Of a stretch of DNA of 64,000 nt, positions 1-12,203 are shown one piece after another. Each line of letters starts with the position of its first letter. Position 1 is the stretch's first letter. The stretch is from Miscanthus floridulus. Lineage: Eukaryota > Streptophyta > Magnoliopsida > Poales > Poaceae. The notes beneath the pieces are model-generated. The model did no database searches and was not told where the DNA came from. It was given only the letters and a program-made list of their open reading frames with translations. The position numbers were made by a program, and so were the translations under genes. Where the stretch lies: contig NC_089582.1 in assembly GCF_019320115.1 (NCBI RefSeq), forward strand, positions 122,165,259 to 122,229,258. The letters are read 5' to 3'.

Positions 1-1970
1 ACTCGAGTGTGGCTCTAGCACTTTCTTGGTGCTTTCCTCTTCCCAGACACCTCGGGCAACACTATCAGCTGGATCTTCCTTGACATACTACGCCAGCCGT
101 GGGAGAACATAACGGCGTACAGCTGGAGCAACGCAGTCCTGGCATGGATGTATCGACAGCTATGCGTTGCCTGCCGTTGCACCTCAGGATATACGAACCT
201 TAGGGGTTGCTCCTACCTACTCCAGGTTTGGTATTGGAAACGATGACCCATTGGGAGGCCCCTTAATAATGGTTTACCGGTAAGTACTTCGGTTCACTAT
301 ATTCTTCGAGGCAGTTACATATAATAAGATTATTAATGGCTAATTCATTATCGTGTTCAATGCAGCGACGGAACGGGCAGGATACACTTCCTACAGCTCT
401 ATATATCTAGACGGAAGCAGAGTTAGTTAGAGGGAATGCGAGGCACAAGTAAAGGGAGTACACGGACGGTCTCGATGTCTTGACATAGCACCAGGTTACA
501 CTCTCTTTATTATCATACATGTGTCTTGTTCGATGTATACTATATTACAACCTAACTCAATTACGAAATTTCAGGTGTATTGGTGTCCTTGGGATGCTCC
601 GGAGCTCCAGTACTATCTCAGTCCTATCACTAGGGACGAGTTAGACGAGTATCGCTGCGACGTCCCTCTTATTTTCTTCCATATGGCCGAGATTCACTTG
701 TCCATTAGGGTCTGCATACAGTTTGGAAGAATGACAGGCTGTCCACCATCGCTTTACTCCACCAACCAAGCATTACATGGGTATGTTATCGATTAATAAC
801 AAAGCTACAATTTAGAGGTGTGTGGTACAACTAACATCGTTTTGTTGCAGGTATGACCGTAGGAAGAGGTACAAGACCAAGGATTGGCGCGTGACAAACA
901 ACGCACACATCCATTTGTGGCAGAACAGGGTATGACATCCGGTCCATGCAGGTCCTCCACACGACTAGCACACCTTCGACGAGTACCTGCAGTGGCTTCA
1001 CAGGTCTACGAGGACACATATCAAGCCCCCGTACACTGAGGAGGCGATTGACAAGAACTTGGAGGAAGATGTCATCGAAGATGTGTACGACGTTAGCACT
1101 AGAGAGGACACACAGCTACAGAGAGCCCCGCTTCAAAGATACATGGTAAGATACTTGAATGGTACAATTTGTTATCCTTTTGGTATTAAGTATGTGTACT
1201 AAAACTGTCCAACCGCGTTTCTGTACCTAGGCGACACAATTGTCAAGGTTGTCCAACGAAGCAGCGTTTCAGCTTCACGAGTCTAGAGGGCAGGGGCCAG
1301 GCGTTCTCGCGGCTTTTGTAGAGGTAAACATAAACTTGTCCGTTCCAAAAATATTTGTTCAGTGTATATGCGTTTGGGAAATGCACTAAATTTAACGTTT
1401 TTTATGCAGAAGGTGAAGAAGAGCTGCAGGAAGCTATTTCAGAAGCTGAGCTGCATGGACACTCCTTATGAGGAACCGCCACTCCTGACGCGGTCGGGTG
1501 GCACGTCTTCAGCCTCTTTGAGGACACCAGCCGGCTCTTTTCAGCAGATGACAGGAGCTACTTCCGCGGTGCGTACACCACCACATCATAGCGCTGGGAA
1601 GGACCCTGCAACCGAGGACGACGAGGATGATGATGACGACGATGATGACCCCCCCGGCTTCCGCAGACAGCACGACCAGTAGGACGATTGGACGCAGGAT
1701 GAGATCGGCATGTCTCAGCTAGATGTTGCCCCGCTTGGTACCCAAAGAGTCTCACAGGTACTAACAAAGGTAGTTTCTTTAAATACGTATGCTCCATGAA
1801 CTAACGATCATAAAGAATTATAAGTAATCGTGCGCATCATATACTTACAGGGTACGAGTCGTACGCACCGTCGACGCGACCATACCGATGTTGGCTACAC
1901 TCCCAATGTGTTGTCAACAAATCCGAAGAGACAGAGGCGTCCGAGGGATCCTTACACTCCTGGGTCTTAG
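1..1970 (+). pseudogene. Plant mobile domain (PMD, MAIN-like) pseudogene, C-terminal part
   Basis: Spliced reading gives a recognisable PMD protein: FLFPDTSGN and YSWSNAVLAWMYRQLC in the first exon, then CDVPLIFFHMAEIHLSIRV and QFGRMTGCPPS, then HTFDEYLQWLHR. It ends in an acidic, basic tail (DDEDDDDDDDD, KRQRRPRDPYTPGS) with TAG at 1968-1970. Supported exons are about 1-279, 366-494, 575-780, 851-1145, 1231-1323, 1410-1757 and 1851-1970, nearly all with GT/AG borders. The reading frame is broken by TGA at 244-246, TAG at 486-488, TGA at 933-935, a further TAG about 30 bases later, and TAG at 1680-1682, so it cannot make a full protein. PMD genes occur both as host genes (MAIN/MAIL) and inside transposons. 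This diverged copy looks transposon-derived, and its 5' end lies outside the window. Confidence 0.75.
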
Positions 1971-2048
1971 TTTGTTAGGTCGAACTATTATTGGCGTCCA
2001 AAACTTGCAGGCTAAGTTGGTTATGCTATGTCGAACTTATGTCAAACC

Positions 2049-2054
2049 AATAAA
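2049..2054 (+). terminator. AATAAA poly(A)-type signal after PMD pseudogene
   Basis: A canonical AATAAA lies about 80 bases after the PMD stop codon. The position suits a cleavage signal, but such hexamers are common in AT-rich DNA. Confidence 0.3.
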
Positions 2055-4177
2055 AATATTATGTCACAGCTTGTGAACTTACGTACGGACTTCATTTATT
2101 TGCTTCATATTCGTTTCTATGCGTCGCGGTAGCACTGCGGTCATGATTAGCTTTCCTAGCGTCCCAAGATACTACACAACAGATGAGCACCGAATAACAA
2201 TTGAGGATCGCAGCTTTATAGTTGCATTTCTATCTATTCTATGGAGCAGAAAAGATAGACAGGGAGGAGGAGGCCAGAAATCGAAAGCATCTGATGAACT
2301 TCCACGATAAGTGCGCACGTATATATCCTATATTCCTATGAGTTGTTAAGGAGCAACACCACTAGTCCACGAGTGCTTGTGATCGATTGATTCACCTATA
2401 ATTAATGTGAGAGACGTGAGGGGAACCGAAGACCAGTCATTACGGTGGTTAATATGGACGGCCGTTGAAAGGGAAAACACATGAAACATACATTTGAAAC
2501 GCGTGAAACATCCGGTTGCAAAAGACTCATCAACACGGAGCACGACGCCGGCGCAGAGTTCAATGCCATGGAGTGACGGGGTGGTCGCCGGTGCGAAGTT
2601 CATTGACAGCTCAGGCCTCGGTAGTGGCCGCAATAGGTGGATGGGCGCGTGGCCGCGGCGAGTGGCACAGTTCCAAGCACGAGGCACAGTGGAGGCGGTA
2701 AACCGTCTAGGTACCGCCGCGCCATGCGCCGTGGCGCGGCACTGTCGCGTTGCGACAGGCCCTGCCCCGTCAGCGATTAGCGATTTCGGTCGTCGCCACG
2801 TTAGCCCTCTGCCGCGCCACTATGTATGGCACGGCACAGGCATTTGGCCGTGCTAAGGCAATAAGTGTGGTCAAAAGTATTAGTTAAAAAAACAGCCCGT
2901 GATAGATTTAAAATTAGTTTTTAAAAAAATATTAAAATTAAAAAAAAATCTGTAGAGTAGGGTGCGCCACTCGCAGCCACGGGAGATGTCATCAACATCA
3001 CCCTGTCCCTGTGCTGTACTGCTGTGCCATCACGCAGTTCACGACGCCAGCGAGTGCCGACCGCCGGGCTAGGCTAGGCGCTCCGGGGCGGAAGCGGGGA
3101 GAGCCCACGCCGCTCCAGATCGCGCTGGATTTGCCTTGCCAAATCCGGTAACTCGCGCCACCGGCACGCTGATTAGTACTTTATTAGTCGGGGCCTTCGC
3201 AGTAGGTAGGTGAGCTAGCTAGGCTGGTCCCTCCCAGCAGATGATCCCGGAATGAGGGCGACGGACTCCCGGCAGGATCTCGTCCGGAGAAAAAGGCTAC
3301 GCCGGCGGAGGCTGTAAAACATTTCTTTCCAGCGTGCAGTGCGGTGCGTGCCTCATGTGCACAAGTTGCTGTTTAAAAAACTGTGCATGCAATGCAAGGG
3401 GGTAAAGGACAGAGGGAGTACCCGTACGAGATCAAGTACACGGTACACTAGGCACAAAACTCGTGCTCGTGCTCGTGCATGCGCTGCCTTTTTTCAAACA
3501 TGTCGATTGCCTTTCCCGTTATCGCTGTGCAAGCGTTTAGTGATTCTGTTTCCTCTCCTTTTTTAATTATATAATAAATCAATAATGCTACTTCTCTTCA
3601 TTTGCACAAAAAAAAAGAGAAACTATACTATACCAAACTAAATTATTGTAAGTTTGATCGATTTTACAACAGTTATGAATCAAATATGTACACTATGATC
3701 GATTATTTTCTTATAAAATTGATCAACACACTTTAACTTGGAACAGAACTGAAATACTGTATCCGGTACGGGGAAGTACTACTTCTCTTTATTCATTTGC
3801 GAGAAAATATAATATCAAAATGCTTCGGCATTGCTTTTTTTAATGTCCACGAAAAACGAGGTAGATTAGGACGGACGGAAGGAAACAAAACACCGGATTG
3901 TGTCTACTCTACGATCACGGTCCGTGACGGCCCAGAGCCCACCTGCGGTGGCCCATGTCCACAGCCCCGCACCCGCACCACCGGCGGCATAGCGACAGAC
4001 ATGTATCGGCGCACGGGAGACTTCCGAGCCGCGCACGAGACCCCACCCGTAGGTCCGCTCCGTCTCCGTGGTCGAGCCCAACCGACCAAGTAAACGGAGA
4101 CGAAAGGAGAGATCTCCGGGCTCCACGTCTCCACCACCATTAGTCCGAATCCCGATCCGATCAACTCCCAGACCGCG
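2055..4177. other. Intergenic region upstream of the RCI2/PMP3-type gene
   Basis: No gene is supported here. The stretch 2500-3330 is GC-rich with short open frames that resemble nothing I know. 3560-3840 is AT-rich and carries two similar copies of a TTCTCTT-CATTTGC motif (near 3590 and 3780). The last 250 bases are GC-rich again and should hold the promoter and 5' UTR of the exon starting at 4178, but I cannot point to a convincing TATA box. Confidence 0.5.
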
Positions 4178-4270
4178 ATGGCGGACGGCCGTTGCTGCAT
4201 TTTCCTGGAGATCCTCCTCGCCATCATCCTCCCGCAGCTCGGCGTCTTCCTCCGATTTGGCTGCTGCAGG
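4178..4270 (+). CDS. RCI2/LTI6/PMP3-family small membrane protein, exon 1
   Basis: The 31 codons encode MADGRCCIFLEILLAIILPQ followed by LGVFLRFGCCR. This is the N-terminal half of the PMP3 (UPF0057) family of very small plasma-membrane proteins induced by cold and salt. It contains the first membrane helix (LEILLAIIL) and the LGVFL-FGC signature. The ATG at 4178 is the family start. The exon ends in phase 0 at GTAAGC. The matching second exon, also phase 0, is at 33842, beyond a stack of retrotransposons. One usually conserved residue differs: the second proline of ILPPLGVFL is Q. Known role of the family: membrane potential and ion homeostasis under stress. Whether this copy is expressed is unknown. 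Confidence 0.85.
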
Positions 4271-4306
4271 GTAAGCCCCCCTTCCCCTCACCCGCGGTCT
4301 CAACTC

Positions 4307-4754
4307 TGTTAGGTTGATCTCCACCAAGTTAGTCTAACGGTCAATTGGGCCCTTGATCCCCGCCCCGATCGGGGGCGTCCAGCCGTTCTTCTGGCTGATG
4401 GGTCCCCGTCGCGCAGCGCAATAAATAGGAGGTGGGGGCTAGAGCTCAAGGTACGAGGTTCACCGCAGCTGCCAACGCCCCACCGAGGTTTCTAGCCCTA
4501 GTCCAATCTAGAAGGGCGCGCTGTGAGCGACGGGAAGCATTGCTGCCTTCACCGCCGCCTTTGCACAGATCCAGACGTCCACACCGCCGTCGGGACGCCA
4601 CTGAAGCGCTACCTTGTCACCGACCTTATCACCGACATGTCACGACCACCTTGTTGGCGGCGCCACCGCCGCTACTGTCTTTTGGTGAGGTATTTCAGCA
4701 AGTCCCCTTATCTAAGTTATGTTTTTACCAAATGATATATCTAGAAATCTATCA
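4307..4754 (+). repeat. Element A 5' LTR
   Basis: It runs from TG to CA, 448 bases, with an AATAAATAG TATA-like motif near 4422. It is followed after one base by the tRNA-Met primer-binding site at 4756-4768. Confidence 0.85.
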
Positions 4755-5740
4755 ATGGTATCAGAGCCATGGTTGCTAGTGGGTAGATCCAGTTTGGGGT
4801 AGAAAATAGAAAAGAAATAAAGAAAGAACTGATCCAAATCGAATCAGAAACCCTAACCCTAGATCACCACCGCCGGCCGTCCCCTCGACGTAGCGCGGGA
4901 AGCACACCCCGAGCCACCGTGGTCGCAAGAAGAATCCACCTAACCCTAACCCTAGAGCAGGGGAACGGATGGAGAAGGGGAGGAAGAACCTACCTGGTCT
5001 CCTTACCGCCATCGCGCGGGAAGAGATTCGCCATTGTGTGGGGCCCCAAAGGGCACCACCGTGGTGCCTCTCGACGGCGTCGCGTGCGGCTTTGGCCACA
5101 CGTGGGCGCAGGCAAGGGGTGCCACGGCGGTGCCATCTCCTTCACCGCGCCCGTCCCGGAGTAGTCTACTACGGTGGTCACGGTGTGCAGCGCGGTGAAG
5201 AGAGAGAAGCAGATGAAAGAATGAGCTCTAGGGTTTTGGGGACCCATGCACACGCACTCAGGGCGCTGTCGCCAGACTGCTCGACGGCGGTGTGCTCACC
5301 TTACGGTGGGCGCACGCACTAGCGAGGGAACTGGTGGTGACGCCGCCATCTCCGACCGCTGTGGTTTTGAGGAGAAGTGGAGAGAAAGCTGGGTGTCGTG
5401 GCTGAGGAGAGCAGACAGGAGAGGAAAGGAAGAAATGAAATTAGGGTTTTGATGACGCGCCGCTATGGGTGGTTTTGATCTCGTGAGAACAATGGACGTC
5501 CATCGGATCAGGATCAATGGCTCTAGGCGCTCGGGCTTCTTTCAGCCCAGGCAGGTTGCACTAGGGCTTGCCTTAGGCAGTCGACGAGTCAGTAAGGTCA
5601 GCACTAAAAGGCTTCAGGGCTCCCTCCTACACGAGGATCTCCTCCTCGTACTCCTCAATGACTTCCTCATACGCCTGTTCGTCGATGGGCACGAACTCTA
5701 TCAACTCGTGATCTAGATAAAATGATGATGCAATACTTAG
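4755..5740 (+). other. Element A left internal region
   Basis: The tRNA-Met primer-binding site is followed by a leader with two short telomere-like CCCTAACCCTA runs (near 4850 and 4940) and GC-rich sequence. Open frames of up to 117 codons show no gag or pol similarity. I regard it as non-coding leader and internal sequence of a deletion derivative. Confidence 0.5.
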
Positions 5741-7788
5741 TAATATAGCAACAACAACTCTTATAATAAAAGTACATATGTCTAACTACTAAGCTAGTAC
5801 TACCACCAAGATACTAAGTTATCTATTGTTACCAATAACAAGTATGAGGTATGGCATACGTTATTATAGCAACTATAGGTATTCTTACTCCTAAGGTTGA
5901 TTTACGCTATATATGATAAAGCAAGGATAATAACTCCTCTATTTATCAAACTACTCTAGAGCTACAAAATTTACAGCAAGTACATAATAATCTAGTGAGC
6001 CTATTGTAAAATTTTCATAGCTATAGCTATCACCAATTTATCACAAAAATTCCTATAATTATTAATCTACATAATACTAAGCTTTTCTAATTAGAATTTA
6101 TGAACCTACCATTGTCACAGCTAACTGTAATATAAATACACTAACAAGTGGATGGTATTTTTGTGAACCTAATAAAATTGGTTTTACTATTTTTAGACAA
6201 CTACACAATTTACTACAATTTATTAAAGTTTAGCTAGAAATTCTATTGAATAAACGTTTGTAATTCACTGGATAATTGAAAAATGAATTCTACCGCGCGA
6301 CCCAACTCACGATGCGGCTCGGCCCACCATAGCGACCCACGCACGCACCATTGCGGCCCACGTGATGGCTCATTCCTGCGACATCAGCCCAACGCGGGAG
6401 ACCCACAGGCGCGTCGGCATTTTTGCAAATGAGTCCCTATTCTTTTTCCTATTCGCGAAGTTAACCCAAGCACTATTTGAATGAGTCACTGTCTTTGCAT
6501 ATAGGACCCTACCTCTATTTGAATTCATGCTTTACAAAGTCCCTGGTCGGACGAATAGGGGCCGCAGCCTTGCCGGCCAAACGCCAGCGAGCACAGACCT
6601 CTTCGGCACCCACCAGCACCCCTATGAGCCTCTACATGCCATGCGTGACAGATTGAGGTAACAATCGCCAAGAATGGCGCATTACGCAGGCGTGGCCACG
6701 CGCCACAGCAGGGTTTGGCCGTGGTAGCCCGACATCGGAGAAACCACCTAACCATACGCCTACTACTACTCGGTAACCATCTACAGGTAAGAGTAACCAC
6801 CTTGAAGCCCTAATTGAATCACTACTACGCCCAACCGAGCTGGCCACAAGAACGGCATTTAAGTCAGCTCGCCAGCGGCCGCCAACGCGCTCTGGGCTAC
6901 CTAGCCACTAATTGGTTCAACCGCCTATCCTAGGAGCAAGAGGGCCTTACCAACGATGCGTAGGATGGCTTGGACGAGGTCACGGGGCATGGCAAGGCAA
7001 CTAGCCACATACGCAGGGTCGCTCTGGTTCTTGGCGAGAGCGACGATGACATTCGAGGCAACCCATGGCTCAGCTAGTGAAACCACTACACGAGTGAGGT
7101 CACCAAGTCAATCACTGTGTAATGCACAGCCTAATTGAAATAGCGAAGCACCATGCGATGCCCTGGCTGTGCGCCCGCTCCGGCGGCAATGGCGGACCGC
7201 CACGAGGGGAACACCCCGTTGTACCTCACTGTAGGCCGAACGAACATTGGGACGACTCCAAACGAAAGCTAACTATCTGAGCTCGTAGTGTGTACGATTA
7301 ATTAGAAAGCTATGGAGTATGTGAGGCCAATTGCAGGGGCAGCGCCTACGGACTTATGGCGGCCAACGATGACAAAATTTCAAAATGACACCCCTCCTTT
7401 GTACCACCGCAACAATGCCTAGTTAGGCATGAAGCTCTCCTTCCCCTCGACCACCAAACATGCTCGGTAACATGGATGGGGCCAGCGCATTGGTTGGCTT
7501 TGGCATGGCTCGGTTGACCGGCGACCTTCTAGGTGACGTGATAGGAACTTTTGGCGTGGCCTCGCACACAAGCGTGAGAATGAGGCAAGCAGGGCAAGCC
7601 CACGCGCGTGTAGAGCCGGCGTCAATGGGAGCAGTAGCTGTGCGGCAGTGCTGAACGGCACGGGGTGCGAGCGAGCGACGCGACGGCGAGCAGCAGCCTC
7701 AGGCGCACACGATGGGAAGGGGCAGAGCAGGTAGGCCTATCGGGCCCAGCGCGTGTGCGTGCTGTGTGCTAGAGCACGACAGTAGGAC

Positions 7789-9709
7789 TGAAAGGTCCTA
7801 ATGGCTAGAGGGGGTGATTAGCCTATTAAAAATTTCTACAGCAACACCTAACAAACCGGTTAGACAATTATGAGGCAAAGTGAGTGTTGCGCTAGCCTAC
7901 TAAAAATGCAAGTCACCTACCATAATTCTAGTTTATGTAGTTTCTATCCACACAATAACTATGTCACTACACTAAGTTAGTGTGCTCTCAAAGGCTAACT
8001 AAAGAGCCACACTAACCAAACTAATAAGCTTTCACAACTAGCTATACTAAAGACCTTGACAACTAGTTTGCGGTAATGTAGAGAGTGAGCAAGATGGTTA
8101 TACTATCGTGTCGAGGAAGGAGTCAATCAATCAGAAGAATGAATATCAATGAAGACCAATTACCTCAATCAAATGATGACACAAAGATTTTTACCAAGGT
8201 TCACTTGCTTGCCGGCAAGCTAGTCCTCGTTGTGGCGATTCACTCACTTGGAGGTTCACGCGTTAATTGGCATCACACGCTAAACCCTCAATAGGGTGCC
8301 GCACAACCAACACAAGATGAGGATCACACAAGCCACGAGTAATTCACTAGACTACCTTTTGGCTCTCCATCGAGGAAAGGTCAAGAACCCATCACAATCA
8401 TCACGATCGAAGCCAGAGACAATCACCAACCTCCGCTCGATGATCCTCGCTTCTCCAAGCCATCTAGGTGCTGGCAACCACTAAGAGTAACAAGCGAATC
8501 CCGTAGCGAAATAAGAACACCAAGTGCCTCTAGATGCAAACACTCAAGCAATGCACTTGGATTCTCTCCCAATCTCACAAAGATGATGAATCAATGATGG
8601 AGATGAGTGGGAGGGCTTTGGCTAAGCTCACAAGGTTGCTATGTCAATAAAAATGGACAAGGGAGTGAGCCTAAGCCAGCCATGGGGCTTAAATAGAAGC
8701 TCCCACGAAATAGAGCCGTTGTACCCCTTCACTGAGCACTACTCGAGGTGACCGGACACTCCGGTCAGATCGATCGAACGTAGGACCCCAGCGTTCGGTC
8801 GCCTGATGCTTGCCATATGTCACTGGCTTCAAGCGTTGTTCATCAGATCTCAATGGTCAAGTGTTGACAGGGCACGCTGCTTAGAGTGACTGGACGCTCC
8901 AGCACCAGCGTCCGGTCATTTCTAGTCAGGTTCCAACTTGGACCAGATGTGTTAGTTGGATCATGACCAGACGTAGGACCTCAGCGTTTAGACATTTCTA
9001 GTAAGCCTCCATGCATGACCGGACATGTCCGATCAAGCCCGACCGGACACGCCCAGCGACTGGTCACACACTGCCTCCTCAGTGTGCTACCACATTAGTG
9101 TGACCAGACGCACCCCATCAGCGTCTGGTCGAAGACCGACGCCTGCACGTTCTTTGCTGCCACTGACCGAACATGCCGGTCCAACTGAGACCAGCGTCCG
9201 GTCAGTGCGTGACCATCATGACTAGCTCCTTTTCAACTCTATCTTCTTCACCCTTGCTCAAATATGCCAACCACCAAGTGTATCACCTTGTGCACATGTG
9301 TTAGCATATTTTCACAAACATTTTCAAGAGTGTTAGCATTCCACTAGATCCTAAATGCATATGCAATGAGTTAGAGCATCTAGTGGCACTTTGACAACCA
9401 TATTTCAATACGAGTTTCACCCCTCTTAATAGTACAACTATCAATTCTAAATGTGATCACACTCTCTAAGTGTCTTGATCACCAAAACAAAATAGTTTCT
9501 ACCATTTATACCTTTGCCTTGAGCCTTTTGTTTTTCTCTTTCTTCTTTTCAAGTCCAAGAGCTTGATCATCACCATGGCATCACCATCATCATGATCTTC
9601 ACAATTGCTTCATCACTTGGAGTAGTGCCACCTATTTCATAATCACTTTGATAAACTAGGTTAGCACTTAGCGTTTCATCAATTCACCAAAACCAAACTA
9701 GAGCTTTCA
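7789..9709 (-). repeat. Element B 3' LTR (in its own orientation)
   Basis: About 1.92 kb, TG to CA, matching 29687-31632 along its whole length with scattered differences. It contains several short near-repeats of a CCGGAC/GTCCGGTC motif between 8760 and 9210. Confidence 0.85.
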
Positions 9710-9722
9710 TCTCCCCCTTTTT

Positions 9723-10840
9723 GGTAATTGATGACAACCCTTATACAAAGATATGAATTGAAGTTCAATTGAATCCATGTTGCTTTCTCAAGCATATTTA
9801 CTATGTGTAAAAGGATATGGACAAGTTTAATGAAGCCCATATGATAGCAATTTCTTCCCCTATATATGTGCTAAGAGTTTGGATTGTAGCTTGCACATAT
9901 GCTTAGATAGAAAATATAGAAGTTAATGTCTACCAAATGATGCTAAGGTATAAAAGATGGACCTTTAAAGCGTGATACTAATCGGAGTGCACCAATATAC
10001 CATCCTTAGCACCATGGTTAGCTTGATACCACTTGGAAATGAAATCACAAGACAACCTATGCATGCTAGTTTTTCATTTCATCATTCAAGCCTATAACTA
10101 GCATACACCACACAAGCATAGATATTAAAATGTAAAACTTGTGCCATGCAAGCAAACATATGAAATACACATTCAAATGCACCATACAAGTTCATGAGCT
10201 TGCTCCCCCTACTTGTGTGCTCAAAATTTTAATTGATCACGTTCATTTGTCATATCTCTCCCCCTATGTCAAATTCTTCCCCTTTGTTGTCTTTTCACTA
10301 TCTTTGTATACCATTTCTCCCCCTTTGTCATCAATGACCACAAAGGCTTAAAGTATAGATAGGTTAGGATTATCAATGTCAATCAATGGGGTGAGGATCA
10401 TTTTTCCAAATTTAGTTCAATCTAGAATACTTACCAAAGATATTTAACTCAGTTTGATCCAAGGACAAGCTTCTTCACACCTATAAATAAGGGTTATCTT
10501 GTACCATGTTGAGTTAAACACTTAGAGCTCATTTTCTAGATCAAACACTAGGCTTACAAGCCCACAAACATGTCATATGCTATCACTACATCAAATCAAG
10601 CATAGAAGCAATAGTGGTACCATACAATCATCAAATTCATTTGATTTTCATGAATGAGTTGATTAAATGTGAAAAATGACTAGATGCACTAAACATGTCC
10701 TTAGCAAGGATGTATGTCATGCCAATCAACTTTTACCTTGGATTGTTCGAAGGAGAGGCATGTCATATAAGTGGGGGGTGCATCAACACATATTTGAGAA
10801 GTCAAATATGTTCAACTCATTCCTTAGCTTGCAAAACCTT
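9723..10840 (-). other. Element B 3' untranslated region between pol and the polypurine tract
   Basis: About 1.1 kb with no supported reading frame. It contains several TCTCCCCCT motifs (for example near 10256 and 10316) that on the minus strand are purine-rich tracts like the true one at 9710. SIRE-type elements often have a long 3' region, in some members with an env-like frame. I see no such frame here. Confidence 0.5.
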
Positions 10841-12198
10841 TTCTCATCCAATGGCTTAGTGAATATATCCCCAAGTTGATCTTCAGTGCCTACACTCTCA
10901 ATGCAAATGTCCCCTTTTCATTAGTGATCTCTTATGAAATAGTAACGGACATCAATGTGTTTTGTTCTTGCACGTTGAACCGGATTGTTGGTCAATTTGA
11001 TTGCACTTTCATTGTCACATAACAATGGTACTTTCTTGAACTTGATTCTAAAATCATTCAAAGTGGCCTTCATCCAAAGTATTTATGCACAACAACTACC
11101 GGTGGATATGTATTCGGCTTCGGCGGTTGATAATGCAACACTATTTTACTTCTTTGACGACTATGAAACAAGTGATCTTTCCAACAATTGACATGTGCCC
11201 AAGGTGCTCTTCCTTTCAACCTTGTATCCCGCATAATCCGAGTCAGAGTAACCAACTAGCTCAAACTTTGCTCCTTTGGGATACCACAAACCAATATTTT
11301 GTGTATGTTTCAAGTACCTCAATATTCTCTTTGTAGCCTTTAAATGACTTTCTCTTGGTGAGGCTTAAAATTTTGCACACATGGATACACTAAACATGAC
11401 ATCCGGTCTTGATGCGGTCACATAGAGTAGGCTTCCAAAACATAGACCGATATAATTTTTGATCCACCATGTTTCCACTTGCATCACTATCCAAGTTTCT
11501 ATTTGTTCCCATTGGTGTACTAATAGCTTTGCTATCACTTATTCCAAACTTCTTGATCATGTCCTTGATATACTTGTCTTAACTCACAAATGTACCATTC
11601 TTCAATTGCTTGATTTGAAGACCAAGGAAGTAACTCAACTCTCCAATCATGGACATCTCAAACTCATTATCCATCATTTTTCCAAACTCATCAGAAAAGT
11701 CTTGATTGGTTGATCCAAATATGATGTCATCAACATAGATTTGCAACACAAATAAATCATTTCCAATCTTCTTGATGAAAAGAGTGGTGTCAACCTTGCC
11801 CATTATGAACCCTTTAGAGAGTAGGAAGTCCCTCAATCTCTCATACCATACTATAGGTGCCTGCTTCAAGCCATACAATGCCTTTTCAACTTGTACACAT
11901 GGTCGAGCTTCTTGTCATCTTTAAAACCGGGAGGTTGCTTAACATATACTTCTTTATTGATGTAACCATTGAGAAATACACTCTTGACATCCATTTGATA
12001 GAGCTTGATGTTATGGGCACAAGTATAGGCTAGCAAGATTCTAATTGCTTCCAATCTAGCAACTGGGGCATATGTTTCTCCAAAGTTAAGACCTTAAACT
12101 TGTGTATTTCCTTGTGCTACAAATCTTGCTTTATTTCTTACTACTATCCCATCTTAATCTTGCTTGTTTCTAAAGACCCATTTGGTTCCAATCATATT
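10841..12198 (-). pseudogene. Element B reverse transcriptase and RNase H, decayed
   Basis: On the minus strand the reverse transcriptase keeps the YVDD catalytic motif (11726-11737), QMDVKSVFLNG and the MYGLKQAP motif, in two open pieces: 11866-12054 and 11579-11878. Further down (about 11560-10840) RNase H pieces are readable only with frame changes. The 5' part of this gene continues across element C at 26139-26650, where the coding sequence resumes. The catalytic aspartates in YVDD are intact, but stops and shifts make the whole nonfunctional. Confidence 0.8.
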
Positions 12199-12203
12199 GT
12201 GTC

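Noticed and set aside
3866..4327. 153-codon minus-strand frame over the RCI2/PMP3 exon 1
   Set aside because: It is antisense to a recognised exon, without known domain.
4849..4952. Telomere-like CCCTAACCCTA runs
   Set aside because: Only two to three units each, inside the leader of element A; common in gene leaders and not a telomere remnant.
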